Of a DNA stretch of 64,000 nt, positions 45,651-56,063 are shown piece by piece; the first letter of the stretch is position 1, and each line of letters starts with the position of its first letter. A program made the position numbers and the translations under genes. The stretch lies in NCBI RefSeq assembly GCF_019059575.1, contig NW_024883097.1, positions 12,501 to 76,500 of the forward strand. The letters run 5' to 3'. This DNA comes from Amphibalanus amphitrite (Eukaryota; Arthropoda; Thecostraca; Balanomorpha; Balanidae). The notes under the pieces were generated by a model, which saw only the letters and a program-made list of their open reading frames with translations, was not told the origin of the DNA and searched no databases.

Positions 45651-46243
45651 CCTTCAGCCAGGTTGGTCCCGACCATCACTTGGTCAGGCCCTTCAGATCA
45701 CTTCCTGAAACACCCCTGGTTGGAATGTCAGCGGGATTCTCCTGGCCAGGGCAGTAACTCCAGCAGGACGCCGGAGTGAGTCGTCTGATCTAAGACGTTC
45801 TGTTTTCCACAAACTGTTGGAATTCCTTCTCCTCTCGGGTGATCCAATGGAACACTACCATTGAGTCGGTCCAACAGAAACAGCTTGCTATCTCGTAAAC
45901 CGAGCTGAGAGCAAGTTTCACCCTGACCACAAGTCGAGCGGTCAGCAGGGCAGCCATCAGTTCAAGTCGTGGTATAGTTTGAGTCTTGATGGGTGCCATT
46001 TGTGTCTTTGAGGCTACTAAGCTCGCTGCCGTATTAGTACCCTCGATTGTAATATATACCGCAGCTGCATAACCCGCCTTGGATGCGTCTCCGAACCCGT
46101 GAAATGACACCCTCATACGCTGGGTACCGGCAGTCTGCTCATCAAAATAGCACCTTGGAACCGCAATTGGTACCATCTCGACCGTCAGTTGTCTCAAGGC
46201 ACTCCACTTCTTCTGCTGATCTGCGGTCAGCTCGTTGTCCCAG
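45651..46243 (-). pseudogene. BEL/Pao RNase H-like region
   Basis: Contains 'GFGDASKAGYAAAVYI', 'KTQTIPRLELMAALLTARL' and 'CFCWTDSMVVFHWI', the Asp/Glu/Asp pattern of the Pao RNase H. It continues past a frame change near 45790 into 'CPGQENPADIPTRG', followed by TGA at 45676-45678. The upstream end is the TTAA at 46244 where the insertion splits the reading frame. Confidence 0.8.
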
Positions 46244-48059
46244 TTAAAGGTAGTGTGCCAGCTTTCTTGGACCGTATGGAGTTAATGGCCCAGATAAGGA
46301 GAACCGGATTTTTAGAACTTATCCATACCTTCAAAACTCATGGAAACGTCTTAAATTCTTCAAATTTTGAGTACCCCAGTGCGAAATTCGCCCCGACGGG
46401 TTGTCGGTCGTACCCCAACCACATTTCACACCACTATGAACAATAAATGCACACACTGAAATCGCTATTACCGATATGCTCATCCAATCAAGTTTCGATA
46501 AACCCGTTCATCATCATCTCCTGCGGTTTCGAACACGCCTGTTAGGTGGCTTCTGATGCTCGTCGAGGTCGGAATTTCCAAATACGCGTGGTGCGTCGGG
46601 CCGCGCGCTCTGACTTCGGCCAAGAAAAATGCGTCAGCTGATCATTGTCATTTCTGCCACTTGCGTGTGGTGAAATGGGGTCATAACTTATACGACGGCT
46701 TTTTCATATCAATTATTTTACGTAAAATCATATTTCAAACCATAAATAATGTTCGACAGCCAAATAAAAGAAACAATACCAATACGGGCTTACAGTTTAA
46801 CCCTAGAACGCCTAGGGGGGGGGGTTGTATCAACCCCCCCCCCCCTGAGGTTTTTTCGAAGTGCACGCTAAACGGCTTGTCGTAGCGGGCTGAAATTTTT
46901 AATACCCTCTGGGGCAACCTTTGCGCATCTTTTGCCGAAAAAAATTGATCGGGTCATGTCAGGTCACGGAGTTATGACGTCATAAGAGGTACAGCCTCCG
47001 GCCGGATTTTCACAAACTGAGTGCCAACGCCCGAGGTTTCCTGCCGGTGGTACGGACATCGGTTGATGGATCGTGATGAAACTTCCCATGCATGTTGGGG
47101 CAAGTATTGGCTATCATATGGTATAAGAAATTTGACCGGGTCAGGTCAGGTCACGGAGCTATGACGTCACAAGAGGAACAGCGTCCGGTACTATTTTTGA
47201 AAAGCGCCCGAACCACTATTTTGCTAATTCTTGTCACCTCAATGGGAATATGCAGCAATATTAGCTTCTATAGGGAGCAAATGGACCTCCCAAATCCAAA
47301 AATACAATCAGATTTCAAAAATTAAAATTTTGATTTTTCGAATTTCTGCCGCCGACTGTGACCTTCCCGACTTCCGGCGCTCCCAACGCGCCATTTTTAG
47401 AGCTAGGGAAACGAAATACATACCAAACGATAGAGAATTGATCAAGGAACACGATAGTGAAGGTTTCAAGTCGATATCTCCCACCGTTTTGCCGCAATCG
47501 CCGCCGAAAGTTGAAAAAAAGTCTATTTTTCCGAAAATTTGACCTTTGACCGGTCAAAAGTAGGTCAAATGTTGACCTAGGACCAAAAAATATACCACCA
47601 ATCGCGAGATCTCGTTGAGAGCAATCCGTAAGTTTTTTCCGCTAAGCTCTACGACCTTCCGTTTCGAAACGCCAGGGGGGGGTCGTAACAACCCCCCCCC
47701 CTGGTCGTTCGTGTTATGAGAAATGGCCTGGTCGTGCGAGGGTTAAGGCTCGACATTGTGTTGTCTACGATTAGACAGCTGATAACTCATTCCCGTACGT
47801 CGTATGGTCGTAACACTATAATGACCTTTGCTTATTGTCACAAGTGCGCCGCATTCGCGATTGTTGCCCGACGCCTGTTTGCAGGTGAGCCCACTACAGT
47901 TGTTATACATATCTAAAAACCGAAAAACTTTTAGGCGAAAAAGGCACTATTCCAGGCCCATTTTTGATTTTTTTTTTGCGATATTATGTAAAAACAGAAG
48001 CTTCTTATCCTAGGAAAAATAAAATGGTAAATCTTTCAAAGGTGGCACACTACCTTTAA
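46244..48059. mobile_element. TTAAAGG-type element C (core TAGTGTG) inserted in BEL/Pao
   Basis: The ends are TTAAAGG-TAGTGTG-CCAGCTT on the left and the reverse complement of TTAAAGG-TAGTGTG-CCACCTT on the right, with TTAA at 46244-46247 and 48056-48059. The RT/RNase H frame on its two sides becomes continuous if the element and one TTAA are removed, which shows a clean TTAA duplication. About 866 bp belong to it after subtracting the nested element 46797-47746. Confidence 0.9.
46797..47746. mobile_element. TTAA-flanked element nested in element C
   Basis: The left end is TTAACCCTAGAACGCC. The right end is the reverse complement of TTAACCCTCGCACGACC. Hairpins GGTTG-TAT-CAACC (about 46813-46847) and a weaker one at about 47676-47702. 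The half around 47350-47660 is nearly the same as 20930-21240. Three levels of nesting (BEL, element C, this one) are readable here. Confidence 0.85.
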
Positions 48060-49170
48060 GTCCGCTAGTATGCAGTTCTTTTAGAAAGACCTTGAGGGGC
48101 AGAACCACAGGTGACAACAGTCCCATCGGATCGTAAATACCAGCTATGGTTCTGGCTATCTGTCTTTTCGTCAGTCTGACTTCAGACTCTTCTTCAAGTC
48201 TGAGTGTAAGCAGCAGTTCATCCTTCACGAGATCCCATCCTACGCCCAAAACCCTTGAATTCTCAGTGTTCTTCGGACCCGTCATCTCCGTCAGCTCAAA
48301 GGAGGCATACGTCGTGTCATCTTCTTGTGCCCTCCTCACTGGTTCTGTGCACTTCTCACGTCCGAGCTCGTCGTCTAAGCGCTTGTTTAGTTCCTCTGAA
48401 TTTGTCTGGAACTTTCTCAAGTTGAAGCTTGCTTCGTACAAGCAGTTCCGGATGCTCAAAAATGTATCAGCCGCCCCCTCCACATCTCCTGCTCCTGGCA
48501 CCAAATCATCATATGATCGAAATCTAAGCAGCACATCCAAGAGGTCAGCTGTGAGGCTTGGTCCAGCACTGAGTCAGCTGTTCAGGGACGGTCCGTGGCT
48601 GCTTACTGAGGCGTCATACACAACCCGAACCTTGGTTGTGGTTTTCTCCCTTTTCACAATCGGATGGTGAGGCAGGTAATGAATGCGATCCATTCCGGCC
48701 GTGCCCTCGGCTGTGCCGTCAACTTCTTCAGTGATGCCTGCGTGAATCTGCTCCCTTATGATCCTATCATACTCTTCCGCTGTTTCTGGATCTGACTTCA
48801 GCCGATGCAGGAGAGAGCTGAGCCGTTTCTTGGCCAGCTGGAAGTTGTCCGTTAGTGGTTCGTGATAGTCCTTCCACGGGAGTTTTACTTCATAACGGCC
48901 GTCCCGGAATCTGGCCGACTCTAGCAGACGATCATGCACCGATTCATCTTCTTCGCAAATCTCCAATGACTAAGTTCCAGAACTTGTTGAGGGCATCCTG
49001 TTTGTCTTCCTGTACCGTTTTCGTTTCCACTCTGAGCGTGTGAGAAGTGGCCAGGTTCATCTGAGCTTCTAGAAATCCACAATCCGTGCTACCAGAGAGA
49101 ACCCAGCCAACACGCGTGTTGCACGCCACCGGTCCTTGTCCGTCTTTTCCTCGTCGAACTTTGCCCGTCA
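48060..49170 (-). pseudogene. BEL/Pao reverse transcriptase with the catalytic core deleted
   Basis: Upstream RT sequence is present ('NFQLAKKRLSSLLHRLK', 'HYLPHHPIVKREKTTTKVRV', 'VYDAS'), then TGA at 48574-48576, then 'LDVLLRFRSYDDLVPGAG'. The last string joins the residues just before the first catalytic Asp motif directly to the DD of the Y-x-DD box, skipping the roughly 100 residues usually between them. The junction lies near 48515 at a TATGATGAT microhomology. The fragment continues to 'GIYDPMGLLSPVVLPLKVFL', where element C interrupts it. Confidence 0.85.
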
Positions 49171-49730
49171 TCAAGAGTCACATTTGATCTGACCCGACCA
49201 ATATATCCACGCTCAACTCTCAACTCTGTGCTGCCGTCGGACGAGTCAGCCAAAAACAGGCCGCAAAGATGCTCGTTCTGCTCCTTCAATCCCATGACTG
49301 GTTGGCTTTGCAGGGGCCTGCATATGATTGGAATCTGGTAAGCGGTGAGGTAGATGGTGCTGCCGTCCAGGGCCAATATCGGAACTTGTACTACGCCAGC
49401 GTCTTGAACCATTTCTTCGTCTGAGCCAAATGTCCTCACCAATAGTCGCTCTTGACGTATCGGCCGCAATCCGAGCCGTTCACTGAGTTCCGTGCTTATA
49501 TATGAGCGTTGTGAGCCACTATCTAGAATGAGTCTGGCCTTTTCCATGTGGCTTTGGCTAGCGACAGTCACTTCGGCTGTTTGTAACAAAATGATCTGTG
49601 AACTGTCGCTGGATTCGGGGCTGTTGCTGACTTGCAGAGCCGGTGTCGGTGCAGTGTCTACTTCGCCACCCGTAGTGGCCTGCTGTCCAGCGGATCTGTT
49701 GCACAAACAGACGCCTTCAACAGCCTTCCA
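49089..49730 (-). pseudogene. BEL/Pao aspartic protease region
   Basis: Contains 'ARLILDSGSQRSYIS', the DSG active-site motif of retroelement aspartic proteases, and 'LGLRPIRQERLLVRTFG', typical of the Pao peptidase A17 region. The frame changes near 49150 toward the RT. Upstream coding sequence is separated from gag by the (AAAAC)n array. Confidence 0.85.
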
Positions 49731-49732
49731 AC

Positions 49733-49787
49733 AAACAAAACAAAACAAAACAAAACAAAGCAAAACAAAACAAAACAAACAGCCTTC
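49733..49787. repeat. (AAAAC)n expansion inside the BEL/Pao gag-pol boundary
   Basis: About ten AAAAC pentamers with one G, bordered on both sides by CAGCCTTCC (a 9-bp direct repeat). It splits the gag/protease reading frame. Confidence 0.9.
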
Positions 49788-49789
49788 CG

Positions 49790-50928
49790 CCACAGCTCGG
49801 ACATGGCCTGCCTGTGCATTTTCTGGCCACGTGCCCTCTTTTCAGGCAGACGAAACACCGACCGAATCGTCTCAAGAGGTCTTTTCTTCTCTCGAGTAAT
49901 CACACTGCACCAAGCTGACTCGTGGCCGGTCCGATTGCAGAAGCAGCACTGGCTGTCCCGTCCCGCCGAAGAAGTCAGCGTGGCTGCCGTTCTAGCTGGT
50001 GCTCTGTTGTTTGTCCTACTCGCACGACCGGTTTTCATCACTCGCGACTCTGTGCGCTCCCTCAGTGCGACTTCCTTCCTGAGTTCCCGAACAATACTCT
50101 TCAACTCCCATCCGTCTCCAACATTCCGACTTATCAATAAACTCCACGACTGTGGTAGCTTTCCCATGACAACTGGCGCCAGCATAGTGCCATATGTATC
50201 CGGTTCCACTCCTAAGCACCCAAGACTCCGACTGTGAGACTCGAGCTCATCACAGAAACGACGCATAGCGACTATGTTGTCTTCTTTTTCAGACACATCC
50301 GGTAGTTTCATCAAGTGTTCTAGATGTGCGGATATTATCCTGTTTTTGTCTCCGAACCGTTCCTTCAGTATGCTGACGGCTTCTGCATAGTTGTCATTTG
50401 TCACACGCAGTCCGCGAATAGCGGCTGCCGGTGAGCCGGAGAGAGAAGCTGTAAGGTAGTGGAAGCGCTCCACGTCAGAAAGCGTTGAGTTTTGATGCAC
50501 AGTAGAGTCAAATGTGTCCCAGAACGTACACCAATCCGTATACTTCCCCGAGTATGTTGGCAGATCAATTTTGGGAAGCTTCACTCTGTTCTTATGAGCC
50601 GAGTCTGGATCCTGAGAATGCTCAGTCGCTGATCTGCTGGCGTAAAGTCTCTTAGCCAGGCTGACTGCGGATATTTTCGCGACTTAAGCTCGTCCCACAT
50701 ATCCAATTCTTGTTCCAGGTCATCTTCGCTGTCCATACCAGCCTGCAGCTGTCTCTGGGCTTCTTGAGTTTCTTTATACAGGCATTCAACATCTTCTGGC
50801 CTTTCCTGAATCAATTCTGGCATGCCATTTTCTTGCACTAACAACTCCAGTTGTGTTAGTGATCTTGTCAGAGATCCCCGTCTATCATTTCTCTGTCTGA
50901 TCAGCTGCGGTAACGATCTTGCAGGCAT
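49790..50928 (-). pseudogene. BEL/Pao gag with zinc knuckles, frameshifted
   Basis: The N-terminal 115 codons (50581-50928) are followed after a one-base shift at about 50583 by 'LPKIDLPTYSGKYTDWCTFW', the start of the Pao gag block (DUF1759), then 'LKERFGDKNRIISAHLEHLM'. Near the end is a CCHC knuckle ('CCFCNRTGHESAWC') and, in a neighbouring frame, a second ('CLKRGHVARKC'), showing another frameshift near 49870. Gag normally forms the particle and binds RNA. Confidence 0.85.
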
Positions 50929-50929
50929 G

Positions 50930-51354
50930 TTGCTGCTATCAATGAGAGTTCCTATAACTAATCAAAACTTTTGTGTTCCCAATCAAAACTGAATGCAGCT
51001 TGATGAAATTTTACGTTAAAAGCAAGAGCAGCCTTAGATCTACATTGTTTGTGACACGCTGCGATATGGCAAGCTTAACATTCCAAAATCCAGTCAGATC
51101 CATTGACAGTTGCAATAGGTACTATCCGAGTTCTGTCCTGTCTTTCTATCCAAATTCTATCATCCATCTGTCCGGTGATACTATTCAAATTCTATCCGTA
51201 ATCTATTCAAACATATTTAAAGCATTTTCAAACACTATTCGGCCCGGAGGACCATATAAAATAATTAATAATAAACGCACTATAAGTGAGTTTTCCTGTC
51301 GAATCGAATCACTCTCTCCGATTCCTTTATTTCAAAAACACTCGTGCATTGTTG
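50930..51354. other. No gene recognised
   Basis: Short sequence upstream of gag. An LTR or primer binding site would be expected here, but no TG...CA repeat with the other side could be recognised. Confidence 0.4.
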
Positions 51355-51560
51355 GTACAGTCTGTCTTAAAAGTACCGCGCAAAGTGGCGGTGGATCCAT
51401 CAAGCCTGACCGAGAAAGGGCCTGTTTTAATTTAAAAGTCACCGACCAATTGACCTAAGGATGTCAGTTGCTTCAGTGACCCAAATTTAGCAGGCCCTTG
51501 CTCAGTCAGGCTCGATGGATCCACCGTCACTTTGCGCGGTACTTTTAAGACAGACTGTAC
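51355..51560. mobile_element. 206-bp foldback element
   Basis: 70-bp arms (51355-51424 and 51491-51560) are reverse complements with only a few mismatches, beginning GTACAGTCTGTCTTAAAAGT. The loop is 66 bp. No clear target duplication. Confidence 0.85.
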
Positions 51561-51969
51561 ATCAAGTGGGCGACTGAATATGTCACCGCCAAATTGACAG
51601 CACTAAATATCATACATGTGATGTTAAACGATAAGAGGCAGGCTGCTTACGGCTGAAGAAAAGTGATTTTATTGAGATATCTGAAGCAGGTGGTGTCAGT
51701 GAGCATATCTATTTGATTGGAAATGGAGGCGTTATTCGATTGCATTGACCAATTTGGCTGTAAAATTTGCGGAAATACTTAAAAATGGGTCTTAAACCGC
51801 AATGTCGACCATGCTTCAGCCTGGTTCAGCTCAAGTTTAGGCCTTGCCTCAAGTGCATAAAGCTATTTATAGTTATTTATATCACCGTGCTTTCTTGCGG
51901 GGTATCAGCAAATCAGCAATCAGTGTAATTCTATGGAAGGAAAGACTTAGAGTGAAATTGGAATGGATG
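51561..51969. other. No gene recognised
   Basis: AT-rich single-copy-looking sequence between the foldback and hAT copy 2. Confidence 0.45.
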
Positions 51970-52180
51970 GTCAAGCACACTGGCGGATCCAGGGGGGGGG
52001 GGCATTAGGGGCATATGCCCCTCCCCCAGACAGGAGCCTGGGGAGGGCATTCAGTACAAGTATGCCCTTCTTACGCCTTCTTACGTTACGTACACTTCTT
52101 ACGCCTATAACGAGGAACTAAACAAAAATGGTTTAGAAAGCCTTCCTAGTAACTACTTTTGTGATCAGAGTCGTTTTAGT

Positions 52181-52763
52181 CAGCGGCGCGAGAACTTCTT
52201 CCAGACTGGGGGGGGGGGGGCTGAACCATAATAGAGATCAACCTAGGGTACCCCAAATCTAGTTTTTTCACCGGTTTTAGGCCACTTATTTTTCAGACTT
52301 TGGTCTTTTCAACAACAAAAAAAAAACGAAAAAATGCAAAAAGTGAGGCATTCCGTCTCAGCCGAGTGAAAAACTACCGTTTTGGCAACCTGGAGTAAAG
52401 GTTTTAATCTGTCAAATGAGTTGCCGAGCCAGTGAAAGTGGTGGATTTTTCACTTACATGCTTTCTTCCTATGTGACCCACAACCCCTAATTTGGGAAGG
52501 ACAAGCTGCCCAACGGTTCCTGGCCTCATGAAAAGTTGTGTGGACCGCCCCCACGTCCGCAGAATTGTGAGGGCAAGCTTCCCCCACTGCCCCCTCCCCG
52601 GTTCCCGCGCCTATGTATGAATCTATGAAATTATGTTGGTAGATTTCCGATTTCGATTCCTCCAGCTGGGGGGGGGGGGCTCAAATACATTACGAGCCCC
52701 CCCCCAGCTTTTCGGCTGGGGGGCTCAGCCCCCTCTAGCCCCCTCTCGGTTCCCGCGCCACTG
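52181..52763. mobile_element. 583-bp hAT-like element nested in hAT copy 2
   Basis: The ends are CAGCGGCGCGAGAAC and the reverse complement of CAGTGGCGCGGGAAC. Flanks GTTTTAGT (52173-52180) and GTTTTAAT (52764-52771) are an 8-bp duplication with one change. Copy 1 shows the empty site at 3255-3262. G/C-run hairpins occur at about 52209 and 52668-52733. A second internal end-like string (GGTTCCCGCGCC, about 52600) suggests a nested or duplicated end. Confidence 0.85.
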
Positions 52764-53029
52764 GTTTTAATAACCTCAATTTAGTTGTCATTGCTTTATT
52801 TTGTCTAAAAATATGCTGCTTCTTAGTTCTAACCACAGGGGAGTCATGCCGCTTCAACCGTTTTGACCGTATTGTCTAACGATGGCACTCATATTGCGCA
52901 AATCATGCAGGAATCGGCCGCCGCCTATGCTTGGGAATAGGGATGGTTAGAATATGATTTACCTGTATGGCCGCAGCCAGTGCAGCGTAACCGGGGAGAA
53001 GGGGGGCACAAGGGGCGCGTGCCGCCTCA

Positions 53030-53690
53030 CTAGATGCATGGTGCCCTCTGGGCCCCAGAGGCCCTGCAGTGCCAATTGGCCGCTCAGGGTCTAAGCGTGC
53101 CTTATTTCGACTGAGATAAGACCCGCAGGCCTCGTGAGGGCACCTCACAGAGTCACGGGCTCCTGAGTCACATCACACATCACATCATACATCACACATC
53201 TCCATAAGGGCCCCACTCCGGCTTCTGAGGGCCCTGTGCTGGCCTCTGAGTGACATTGCTGACCTATTAAGCGTCAGCTCTAATTAGGGTCCTGGCCCAC
53301 CCGCATGGAACGGCTCCACAGTTCCACACCAGTGTCTCTAAGGGCCCATAACGGCGCCTGTGAGGGTCTCACACCGGCGCCTCTGAGGGCCCAACACCGC
53401 CAATCTGAGGGACTAACACCAATATTTCTTAAGGCCCTACATCGGCGGCGGCTCTGAGGGCCCCACACTGGCGCCTCTGAAGGTCTTTCACAGGCGCATC
53501 TGACGGCTACCTACCTGCACTATGTGGGCCCCACACTGGTGAGTCTGAGGGCTCCCAGTGACGCCTGAGAGTGCCAGGCCGGCCTCCAGAATCCCGCAAG
53601 GCAACTGAAACTCTCTGCTGGCCCTTTCTGGTCTCTTGAAGACCCCTTGCCCAGGTGCATGTGTCTCTGGGGACTGAGGAGTGAGGACTC
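53030..53690. repeat. GAGGGCCC minisatellite in hAT copy 2, left part
   Basis: Units align with copy 1 from about 4720 to 5350, nearly unit by unit. Continues at 56133-56830 after the PLE. Confidence 0.85.
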
Positions 53691-53749
53691 CAACAACGAT
53701 GCCTTTGTATATTGATGGAGACAAGTAGAAAAACACGGAACAAATAGTG

Positions 53750-53783
53750 CATGGACGCGTTTCGATTATTCTTCATCAGCATG
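53750..53783 (-). ncRNA. Hammerhead ribozyme, inverted arm of the PLE
   Basis: Minus-strand mirror of the motif at 56064-56097, with CATG/CATG stem I, CTGATGA, GAAAC and GCGTC all retained. It would be active only in transcripts from the minus strand. Confidence 0.6.
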
Positions 53784-54226
53784 ACATAATCACAGAGAAA
53801 ACAAGATATAGCACACAAACATTCGAGCTCGTCACAGTGCAATCGTCTTGATTTTAAAAATTCATGCATATGACATATTCGCTACTAATCCACCTGTAGG
53901 AGAATATCTACGAAAAATGATAGCAAAATAGATCACTGACATACATATGACACATGGATAACAACAAATTTGTACAGAACGATCATGAACAAGTAGGTAC
54001 TTATACAAACTAATGACGCGTCTTCTTCAAACTATACATCGCCGCTGGTTTTGCCCATTTCATCGAACCCACCCTAATATTAATCGTTTCGTTCATTGCT
54101 ATAAATGCCGCCTCTGTCGCCTTCCGATTGTCTTTGTTTTTACATAATGCTATAATTTCCGCCCCGCCCCATCTTGGTAAATGATGTGTTTTCTGAGCAT
54201 GAATTACTACCGCGCTATGTTCTGCG

Positions 54227-55837
54227 TTGTTTCGCATGTCCCGCTTATGTTCCTTTTTCGAACCTTCCTTCCTTCCTTCCTTCCTTTCGTGTATCCCGAA
54301 GAAACCTTCGGGATACACGGACAAAATTAGTAAGAAGTTCAATCAAGAAGCAAGACAGGTACTCAAGAAATCCGAAAAAGGGAAAAATCTTCTCCATCTG
54401 CTAGAAGAGGCGCCTGCTGCACCACGAATGCGCGGTCTCCCGAAGCTACACAAAACGAATGTTCCGATGCGACCGATAACGTCAGGGATCGGCAGTGCTC
54501 CACACCGACTCGCGAAGGTCTTGGCCAGGCCTCTTTCAAGCACGTTGGGCACGATCAGTGACGCACATCTCCGCAACACTGAGGATCTCATGGACAAGAT
54601 CAAGGACATGGACTTATCAGATAAGTTCCTGGCTAGTTTCGATGTGAAGTCTTTGTTTACCAACGTTTCGGTAGACGGTGCGTTAGAGGCGATCAAATCT
54701 GTAGTAGCGAATATGGACTCCGAACAGTTACCTGTGCCAAAAGATGACTATTTGAAATTACTTGCAATGTGCCTTAACTTTGGGGGATTTCAATTTCAGT
54801 CTGATGAGTATAGTCAACATAGGGGACTAGCCATGGGGTCACCACTGAGTCCGGTGGCGGCATGTTTGTACATGGAGTGGCTCGAAAAGCACCATTATCA
54901 GGGCATCATGGGCAGTAGCGTAATTTGGTTGCGTTATGTTGATGATATCCTCGTAGTAGTGCCAAAAGAAACGAACTTAGAGGACAAACTTGATAGACTT
55001 AACTCGGTAGAGGAAAAGATTCAGTTTACACTTGAGAAAGAAAGCAACGGGACGATTGCCTTTCTTGATACTGTGATCATACGTGGGAGTCAGCCAAAAT
55101 TTAAAGTGTATCGAAAGCCTACAAACAAAGAGTCGTACGTACATTTCTATTCTGGACACAATGATCGGGTTAAAAGTGGGATTGTTTTGGGATTTTTCCT
55201 TAGAGCGTATCGCATTTGTAGTGAAGAGTTTATAGATGAAGAGATTCAGCACATCATGGCATCGTTCACGAAGTTAAAGTACCCCAAAGGATTTCTAGTC
55301 AACTTGAAAAGAAAAGCTATCAATATTCGAAAGCGAAGCGCGACAACAAAGACGAAGAAAACCGAACGATATATAACACTTCCCAATTCGAAACCAGCCG
55401 AGATGATAGCGAAACAGATTGAAATGACTGGATTTAAAATCGCTTTCTCTTCGGGAACAAAGGTAGGGGATATACTAAAAAACCACACAAAAAGAAATGG
55501 AGAAGAAAAAAGTTTAGTGTATAAGATTCCTTGTGGTTCTTGTGACAAATCATATATAGGGGAAACCGGGAGGGGCTTAGACGTTAGATTAAAGGAACAT
55601 AAGCGGGACATGCGAAACAACGCAGAACATAGCGCGGTAGTAATTCATGCTCAGAAAACACATCATTTACCAAGATGGGGCGGGGCGGAAATTATAGCAT
55701 TATGTAAAAACAAAGACAATCGGAAGGCGACAGAGGCGGCATTTATAGCAATGAACGAAACGATTAATATTAGGGTGGGTTCGATGAAATGGGCAAAACC
55801 AGCGGCGATGTATAGTTTGAAGAAGACGCGTCATTAG
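54227..55837 (+). CDS. Penelope-like element protein: reverse transcriptase plus GIY-YIG endonuclease (5'-truncated)
   Basis: 536 codons, open throughout. About the first 25 residues come from the inverted arm and the CTTCC repeat, so the natural N-terminus is missing. RT motifs: 'MRGLPKLHK' at 68-76, motif A 'LASFDVKSLFTNV' (D139), motif B 'RGLAMGSPLSPV' (199-210), motif C 'RYVDDILV' with the Asp pair D239-D240, and 'GTIAFLDTVI' (275-284). GIY-YIG domain: 'VYKIPCGSCDKSYIGETGRG' (431-450) with Arg449, and E504 ('ATEAAF'). The protein would copy RNA into DNA at a nicked target. Full-length PLE proteins are longer at the N-terminus, so this copy is probably not autonomous, but the retained frame and intact target duplication point to recent insertion. 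Confidence 0.9.
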   Translation: MFRMSRLCSFFEPSFLPSFLSCIPKKPSGYTDKISKKFNQEARQVLKKSEKGKNLLHLLEEAPAAPRMRGLPKLHKTNVPMRPITSGIGSAPHRLAKVLARPLSSTLGTISDAHLRNTEDLMDKIKDMDLSDKFLASFDVKSLFTNVSVDGALEAIKSVVANMDSEQLPVPKDDYLKLLAMCLNFGGFQFQSDEYSQHRGLAMGSPLSPVAACLYMEWLEKHHYQGIMGSSVIWLRYVDDILVVVPKETNLEDKLDRLNSVEEKIQFTLEKESNGTIAFLDTVIIRGSQPKFKVYRKPTNKESYVHFYSGHNDRVKSGIVLGFFLRAYRICSEEFIDEEIQHIMASFTKLKYPKGFLVNLKRKAINIRKRSATTKTKKTERYITLPNSKPAEMIAKQIEMTGFKIAFSSGTKVGDILKNHTKRNGEEKSLVYKIPCGSCDKSYIGETGRGLDVRLKEHKRDMRNNAEHSAVVIHAQKTHHLPRWGGAEIIALCKNKDNRKATEAAFIAMNETINIRVGSMKWAKPAAMYSLKKTRH

Positions 55838-56063
55838 TTTGTATAAGTACCTACTTGTTCATGATCGTTCTGTACAAATTTGTTGTTATCCATGTGTCAT
55901 ATGTATGTCAGTGATCTATTTTGCTATCATTTTTCGTAGATATTCTCCTACAGGTGGATTAGTAGCGAATATGTCATATGCATGAATTTTTAAAATCAAG
56001 ACGATTGCACTGTGACGAGCTCGAATGTTTGTGTGCTATATCTTGTTTTCTCTGTGATTATGT

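Larger units (their letters stand above)
44516..50928 (-). mobile_element. BEL/Pao LTR retrotransposon, inactive and lacking recognisable LTRs
   Basis: From 50928 leftward on the minus strand the order is gag, zinc knuckles, aspartic protease, reverse transcriptase, RNase H, integrase, the Pao order. It is disabled by a frameshift in gag, an (AAAAC)n expansion, a stop at 48574-48576, deletion of the RT catalytic core, a TTAAAGG-type insertion carrying another element (46244-48059), a stop at 45676-45678 and loss of everything after the integrase core at 44516. No terminal repeat could be matched between 50930-51350 and the 44.5-kb side. Confidence 0.9.

Noticed and set aside
50930..51354. 5' LTR of the BEL/Pao element
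   Set aside because: No TG...CA-bounded direct repeat shared with the other side could be found; the 44.5-kb side has lost its 3' end, so an LTR pair cannot be shown.
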